Assembly (NCBI GenBank): GCA_006503535.1
Contig: QYRS01000006.1
Location: 2,418,001 to 2,482,000, forward strand
From: Arthrinium phaeospermum
Taxonomy: Eukaryota; Ascomycota; Sordariomycetes; Amphisphaeriales; Apiosporaceae
Direction of reading: 5' to 3'
DNA: 64,000 nucleotides
Part shown: positions 58,205 to 64,000 of the stretch, piece after piece
Layout: each line of letters begins with the position of its first letter
Position numbering within the stretch: position 1 is the first letter of the stretch
Position numbers and translations under genes: made by a program
The notes under the pieces: model-generated
Told to the model about the DNA's origin: nothing
Database searches by the model: none
The model's input: only the letters and a program-made list of their open reading frames with translations

Positions 58205-59248
58205 AGTTATGTGGTGGTGCATTGGGTCGACAATCCAAATTTCGACATTGCTTAAGGTTAGATTATAGCGAATGCAACGGCTTCAGTTGCTTTAAATTCC
58301 CCTAATCCATTCCATATACTTTGCATGTTTCACTCTTGGTCTACCACAGTGGGATATGCTCGAGTCTCGATTCTCGAGTATGCAGCACCTCGGCTTTGCT
58401 GTGATCCGTAACGACTTGGGGTGCCATATCGTCGGGAGTACACGAGGAAGACAGTCTTCAGCGGAGCTATCCTTCTCTTTGGAGGCATGATACAGTATCT
58501 CTGTACTACAGGCTTCTCCTTAGCGACATCATGTTTCCAGGTAGGCTCTTACAAGACGCATTGTCCCTGGGTAAGTGCTGTGGTGTTGCCAAATGAGTAC
58601 CACTTCATGTCTCAGTACGTACTGCTCGAATATTGGTATGCAACCAGAGTGGTGAACAATAAACATGAAGGGGGTGCGGGGTCGGCTGCGGCTGCTACCC
58701 GGCGGGCAACTCCTCGGCAGTCTATTGGGCGGTTCATTTCCCCCAATACCACCTACCTATTTCTCTGTCCATGGCCCCAGGGTATCTACACGGTGACCTA
58801 GACGTATGGGCTGATCTCTTTGGATGGCAGGAAATAATTGCATAATCGTCTGCGTCATGTCATTTGCTGTCCTTCACGGCGGGGAAAACATATGATGAAG
58901 GTAGGTAGATAGGTAGGTAAGTGAGGAGAGACGACTGCCGGATGAGCTCGGATGCAAGTCCGTCGTACAGAATAGTGTCAAAGCTGCAGGAAGGCTCGAT
59001 CTACTCATATCTTTACGGCGTATGAGATAGCGATCTGTTGAGCCATTTCCAATGGTAATGGCATCTTACATGCATTCGGCAGCTGCCCAGGAATTTTTCG
59101 TACACGGAGCTTTGTTAAATGCACACAAATCCTCTTCATGGTCCATGCTGTACAGAGAAAGACTCATGACTACCTAGTTTAACCCCTTGACTCATGTAAG
59201 ACAGTGCGCTCTTCGTCTGCGATATTTTCACCCTTCCATCATAACAAA
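58205..59248. other. Intergenic, no gene seen
   Basis: 1 kb between PPCS and the M28 peptidase. A degenerate (GTAG)n run lies at about 58901-58921. Nothing else recognised. Confidence 0.45.
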
Positions 59249-61322
59249 ATGCACCGCAATACCTGGCATGCAAGCTCACTTGCGCTGTGGTGTCTCGTTG
59301 CAGGCAGCGGTGTCGTCGACGCATGCCAGCGCGTACGGCATGAACACTCCACCCCGCTCAAGAAGCGAGAGAGCGCGCCCCTGCTGGCGTCCCTGGCGCC
59401 GGACGAGGATACCCTCGTGCGCGCAATCTCCAACACCACCCTCTCGGAATGGTCCTACTACTACACCCACGGCCAGCACCTGGCGGGCAAGAACCAGAGC
59501 ATGGCGCAGTGGACGGCGGACCGCTGGACCGAGAGCGGCATCGCCTCGGGCCTCGTGTCGTACAACGTCTACCTCAACTACCCCGTGAGCCACTCGCTGT
59601 GCCTGCGGGACGCGAACAACAACGGCAGCGTCCTCTTCGAGCCCGCCCTCGAGGAGGCCGTGCTGGAGCAGGACGACACGACGAGCTACCCGGATCGGGT
59701 TCCCACGTTCCACGGATACTCAGCCACCGGCAACGCGAGCGCCGAGTACGTCTACGTCGGCCAGGGCCGGCGGACGGACTTTGAGCGGCTGCTGGACCTG
59801 GGCGTCCCCCTGGAGGGCAAGATCGCGCTGGCCCAGTACGGGGGCGCCTACCGCGGCCTCAAGGTCAAGAATGCGCAGGAGCACGGCATGGTCGCGGCGG
59901 TCGTGTTCACGGACCCGGCCGAGGACGGCGACATGACCGAGGCCAATGGGCACGCGGCGTACCCGGACGGGCCTGCGCGGAACCCGAGCGCGGTGCAGCG
60001 CGGCAGCGTGCAGTCTGTACCCACGTACCCGGGCGACCCGACGACGCCTGGGTACCCGTCCAAGGAGGGCGTGCCCCGGACCGACCAGTTCGTGGTGACC
60101 CCCCGGATCCCGTCCATCCCAATCTCGTACGCCGACGCCATCCCGCTCCTGGCCGCGCTCGACGGCCACGGCACTTCCGGCCAGGAGGTCAACCGCACCG
60201 GCTGGGTCGGCGCGCTCAACGTGACGTACAGCACGGGCCCCGCGCCGGGCATCGTCTTGGACCTGAGCAACGTGATGGAGGACAAGATCACCGACATCTG
60301 GAACGCCGTGGGCATCGTGAACGGCAGCACCTACGCCGACGAGACCATCGTCATCGGCAACCACCGCGACGCCTGGATCGTGGGCGGTGCGGCCGACCCC
60401 AACAGCGGCACCGCCGTCATGGTGGAAATGGCCAAGGCGCTGGGCCAGCTGGTCGCCGGCGGGAAATGGAAACCGAAGCGGAACATCGTCCTGTGCTCCT
60501 GGGACGCCGAGGAGTACGGCATGCTGGCTCGACCGAGTGGGTCGAGGAGTACATCCCCTGGCTCAACGCGACGGCCGTGTCGTACCTCAACATCGACGTC
60601 GGCACCTCGGGCCCGCGTCCGGGCATCGCGGCCACGCCGGAGCTGCACGACGTCGCGGTCGAGACCATGAGGAAGGTCGTGTGGATGGAGACCGGCCGCA
60701 CCATGTTCGACGTCTGGAACGAGGAGAATCAGGGGTACATTGGCACGCTCGGCGGGGGCAGCGACTACGCGGCTTTCGTGCAAAACGGCATTGGTACTGT
60801 AAGTAATGAGGGTCAAATCAAATTTTGTTTGGTATGATTGCGCAGGTGTAAGATATACAAGCTAATCGATAACTAACAAAAGGTTGATGTCGGGTCTGGG
60901 AACGGCGGCTCGGACCCCGTGTACCACTACCATAGCAACTACGACTCGTACCACTGGATGACGACCTATGGCGACCCTGGATTTTCCGCTCATAAATCCA
61001 TGGCCCAAGTAAGTTACTGCGACCCCCTAAACTATTGGGGATACCAGACGCAGGTAAAGTGTGTCAAATTCTGAACGACGGAACTTCTAGTACCTCACCC
61101 TGTTGGCCTACAAGCTGGCCGACGCCGACCTGATCCCATTCAACATCTCGACCTACGGCACCGAGATGAACGACTACTTCGCCGATCTCGAAAAGACCGT
61201 CGACTCCACCTCGTTCGACCTAGACCTATCGCCCCTCCGGGACGCCATCGACGACTTCGCCGCGCAAGCCTCCGCATTCGGCGCGCTACAGCAGCAGCAG
61301 CAGCAGCTATTCCTCTCAGGCT

Positions 61323-61363
<41 letters not shown>

Positions 61364-61612
61364 CTTCTCGCGTCGCTGAACCAGAAGTCGCGCGACTTCC
61401 AGCGCGGCTTCGTGTCGCAGGGCGGGCTGCCGGGCCGCGAGTTCTACAAGCACGTCGTCTTCGCCCCGGGCGTCGACACGGGCTACGCGGCGACGACGTT
61501 CCCGGGCGTCACGGAGGCGTTGGTGGAGTCGCGCAACGTGACGTTGGCTGAGGAGTGGGTTCAGAAGACGGCGGCGGCTATCAGGGTGGCGGCGGATGTC
61601 GTTAAGCCATGA
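59249..61612 (+). CDS. GCPII-like M28 zinc peptidase, frameshifted
   Basis: Glutamate-carboxypeptidase-II-type M28B metallopeptidase, secreted. Exons 59249-60798, 60883-61008 and 61091-61612. The frame opens at a GTG, so the ATG at 59249 (signal peptide MHRNTWHASSLALWCLVAGS) is used. A protease-associated domain (YVYVGQGRRTDFERL... EGKIALAQYGG) precedes the catalytic domain. Di-zinc ligands are visible in GNHRDAW, GGAADPNSG, SWDAEEYG, GGGSDYAAF and YHYHSNYDSYHWM. The C-terminal dimerisation region is interrupted by (Gln)6 and (Ala)12. At about 60526 one base is missing: after DAEEYGML the conserved STEWVEEYIPWLNA continues one frame over, so as written the protein stops at 60668-60670 after about 473 residues. 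Restoring one G in GG gives about 730 residues. All splice junctions then fit. Confidence 0.85.
61289..61363 (+). repeat. (CAG)6 and (GCC)12 coding repeats
   Basis: Trinucleotide runs at 61289-61306 and 61328-61363 encode poly-Gln and poly-Ala within the C-terminal domain of the M28 peptidase. Confidence 0.9.
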
Positions 61613-61765
61613 AAAGGGGTTGACTGGTTGGGAAGCACTACAGTCCGAAATTCGTTTAACGGATGGGTAAAACGATTAAAGTATTCAATTCACGCTTCTA
61701 TGGCTAATCTATATATATAAATCAATTCTTGGTGCACGCTAGTTCTAATACCAAACAGGCTCTCC

Positions 61766-63515
61766 TTACTTCTCAGTCCTCTCTGCCTCCGCCCTCGCCC
61801 TCGCCTGTGCCGCCAGCTCCTCCGCCAGCTGCGCCTTCTCATCGGCCGTCATGTCCGACGAAGCCTGGCCGATCCGGAGGGTGGAGAACAGGATCAAAGT
61901 GACGGCGGCGAGCCCGACGCCGAGCCAGAAGGCGATCTTGTACTGCTCGCGCGGGGTCAAGCTGTTTTCCTCGCCGCCGCCGCCGCCTTCGCGCTCGCGC
62001 GCCTCCTTGGCCTGAGAGACGGCGAGCTCACCGACGCCCAGCCAGAAGGCGATGCCGAGGTACAGCAGGGTGTTGATGAGGGCGCCGGCCGTGGCCTGGA
62101 GGCGCGCGGGCATCGAGGTCGTGATGAAGACGTTGGTGACGTTGAAGGTGATGTCGACGCCGATGGTGCTGCACAGCATGGCCGGGAAGACGTAGGCCCA
62201 GTAGAGGAAGCTGGTGGACGGCGTGCCGTCCGTCTGATTGGGCAGCAGGGCGACGAGCAGCATGGACAGCAGGAAGCCCAGGCCCGAGATGAGCATGAGG
62301 ATGCGGCCGGGGATCAGGTGCAGGACGAGCCCGCCCATGAGGGCGAGGAAGATGCCGCCCAGGGCCATGGGGGTGAACCAGGCGGCTGTCTGCAGTGGGG
62401 TGGTGTGCAAGACTGTCTCGAGGCTGTGCGTGGAAATAAGATGATTAGTATATACAAGATTCGGTCGGCTGTGGCAGGAAGGAGGAGGCAACAACTTACT
62501 AGTAGCTGACATAGAACAGGTAAAGCCCGAAGACGCCATAGCAGCAAAACAAGGCAACGGTGAGCCGCTTCATGCCCTTAGGCCGGAAGACCTCGGCGGG
62601 GAACAGGGGCTGCGCCGCCACCCAGCCCTCGACGTAGACGGCCGCGGCGAGGAACAGCACGCCGACGAGCAGCGTGACGTAGACGTAGGGGGTGCGCCAG
62701 CCGTCGGGCGCGCCGCTGCCGCCCGTGAAGGCGAAGATGACGAGCACGAGGCCCGGGACGATGGTGCCGAGGCCCCACCAGTCCATGGCGAGCGCGGCGT
62801 CGCCGCCCTGGCCCGAGAGGTTCCCGGGGACGGTCAGGTAGCCGATGACGGTGTTGGCGAAGGCCAGGAGGGCGCCGACCCAGAAGTACCAGCGCCAGTC
62901 GGCCAGCTGCGCCGTCAGGGCGCCGATGGCGATGCCGATGTAGAACCCCAAGACGGCGAAGGCGCCGTAGAGGCTGAAGATGAAGTTCTTGCGGGGGCCG
63001 GGCCGGTAGGTCTGGCCCAGCAGCGACATGCCGGCCGGCAGGAAGGAGGCGGTGCTCAGCCCCTGCATGGCGCGGCAGACGATGAGCATGTTGGTGTTTT
63101 GGCTAAAGCCACAGATGACGGACCAGACCACCAGCCAGGATATGCCGAATAGAAACACGATCCGGCCCCCGTAACGGTCGCTGAGGCGGGCGCAGGGCAA
63201 CAGCAGAGCCGCTGTCGTCAGACTTGGCACCTCGGCCGGCCATGTGCGCGACGAGTCCGGGATGTTGAGATGGTCGGCCACGGTCGGCAGGACAATGTTG
63301 AACCCGCTGACGAAGAACTCACCCATCATCATCGACAGGATGATAGAGGTCACGAAACCAAACTCAACAATAGCCGAGGTCAGGACCTCTGGTCGCGAGC
63401 GGCCTAGCCGTTCGATCTCGGCCTTGCTGAACTCATCTGGTGCAAGATCGCTAGCGTATGCGTTCTCGTCTGGGGTGAGTACGCCCTCGTTTCCGGGGGT
63501 GTTTGGCCTTGTCAT
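61766..63515 (-). CDS. MFS transporter, DHA2 (14-TM) type
   Basis: Drug:H+ antiporter-2 family protein, 557 residues, about 14 membrane segments. Exons 63515-62500 and 62423-61766; the 76-bp intron (GTAAGT donor, CACAG acceptor) lies between YVSY and YLETVLHTTPLQTAAWFTP. Family motifs include the cytosolic loop LSDRYGGRIVFLFG, CRAMQGLSTASFLPAGMSLLGQTYRPGPRKN and DWRWYFWVGA. The closest named yeast relatives are Atr1 (aminotriazole/boron efflux) and its paralogue for low-affinity ammonium transport, so either efflux or ammonium uptake is possible. The last loop holds an EREGGGGGEE insert; the C-terminus is a charged helix (AEELAAQARARAEAERTEK). It converges on the M28 peptidase gene with only 153 bp between stops. 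Confidence 0.9.
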
Positions 63516-64000
63516 GGTTTGGTGCGGGATGAGGTGGTTTACCAGACACGATGCGATCTCAAAAAGCCTAGATTATTCCCAAGGAGCCGGCATAGTATGT
63601 GTTTTATACACTATATATGATTCTATGAGCAGCTCGTTGCGGATTCCATTTGCCATATTTGCGGCTCCACAGGGGCGCTATGGTAGTTTTGTCAGAAAGC
63701 CTATGCAAAGGTTGGGGTTGGACTGCCATTTCGAGAATGATTTCTCTCGAATATGACAAACCAGAATCTTCATATTGTGGATGTCAAAGTCGGAAAGGCG
63801 TTGCCATATGTATCGCCGTCATGGGCCGAAGAAAGCTAGTAAAGCCGATGGTGTACCCGGGCCCCAGTATATGCACGATTTGAGTCTTGGCTACCCAAAG
63901 AGGCTTGGTGCTGCGGGTATACTTTAGTTCCAAGGGTATTCATTACACAACAAAATGCCCTTCCACGCCTCCGGATCGCAAATACGCCCCAACTGTCGGT
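63516..64000. other. Right end, DHA2 transporter promoter
   Basis: Upstream region of the DHA2 gene. TATATAGTG on the minus strand near 63607-63616 could be its TATA box. No other gene supported within the window. Confidence 0.4.

Noticed and set aside
61900..62130. Repeated IAFWLGVG segments in the DHA2 transporter
   Set aside because: Both occurrences lie at normal positions for the last two helices of this family. Chance similarity of helix sequence explains it better than a duplication.
1..64000. Secondary-metabolite cluster or CRISPR array
   Set aside because: No synthase, no cluster-specific regulator and no regularly spaced repeats. The transporters and hydrolases here are of unrelated families in unrelated orientations.

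Overview
The window reads as nuclear DNA of a filamentous ascomycete, most likely a Sordariomycete. The evidence is short spliceosomal introns (GTAAGT-type donors, CTAAC/CTGAT-type branch sites), a NIT2/AreA-type GATA factor with the family's C-terminal EWEWLTMSL end, a Dbf2/Sid2-type NDR kinase, and an AT-rich block with the dinucleotide signature of repeat-induced point mutation (RIP). I recognise about 20 protein-coding genes, one degraded LTR retrotransposon, and no tRNA, rRNA or CRISPR.

Layout. 1-2.4 kb: no gene seen. 2.4-10 kb: a small unknown Cys/His-containing protein, a secreted amidase-signature enzyme, a Yae1-type Fe-S assembly adaptor whose frame is broken by one base, and a GPI-anchored cell-surface protein. 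10.5-22.7 kb: a housekeeping block with an ECHDC3-like crotonase (-), the kinetochore protein CENP-O/Mcm21 (-), an acetyl-CoA transporter (+), a monocarboxylate-type MFS carrier (-), a WBP11-type splicing factor (-) and the Dbf2-type kinase (+). 24.9-31.2 kb: a glycine-rich secreted protein (+) and areA/nit-2 (-). 31.2-40 kb: 8.8 kb with no recognisable gene. 40-44.2 kb: a WSC-domain membrane sensor (+) and ribosomal protein eS30 (-); eS30 has five exons, one of them only 9 nt long. 44.88-50.71 kb: a RIP-mutated LTR element with sharp borders, about 157-bp LTRs and a shared CAACATG at both flanks. 51-61.6 kb: mostly secreted proteins (CREG-like flavin-fold protein, tannase/feruloyl esterase, Hce2/Ecp2-like protein, GCPII-like M28 peptidase) with the CoA-pathway enzyme PPCS among them. 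61.7-63.5 kb: a DHA2-type MFS transporter (-).

How it fits together. There is no biosynthetic cluster: the conserved genes are individually transcribed and functionally unrelated. Two themes stand out. AreA is the general activator of nitrogen-source genes, and the amidase, the peptidase and perhaps the DHA2 carrier are the sort of genes it commonly controls (inference only). The right half is a transposon scar followed by a run of secreted enzymes and an effector-like protein that is itself changing by internal duplication.

Two conserved genes (Yae1 and the M28 peptidase) each lack one base, and both lesions can be explained as a missing G in a G run, so consensus error must be excluded before they are called pseudogenes. 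Coordinates of spliced genes are spans; exons are given in each entry.
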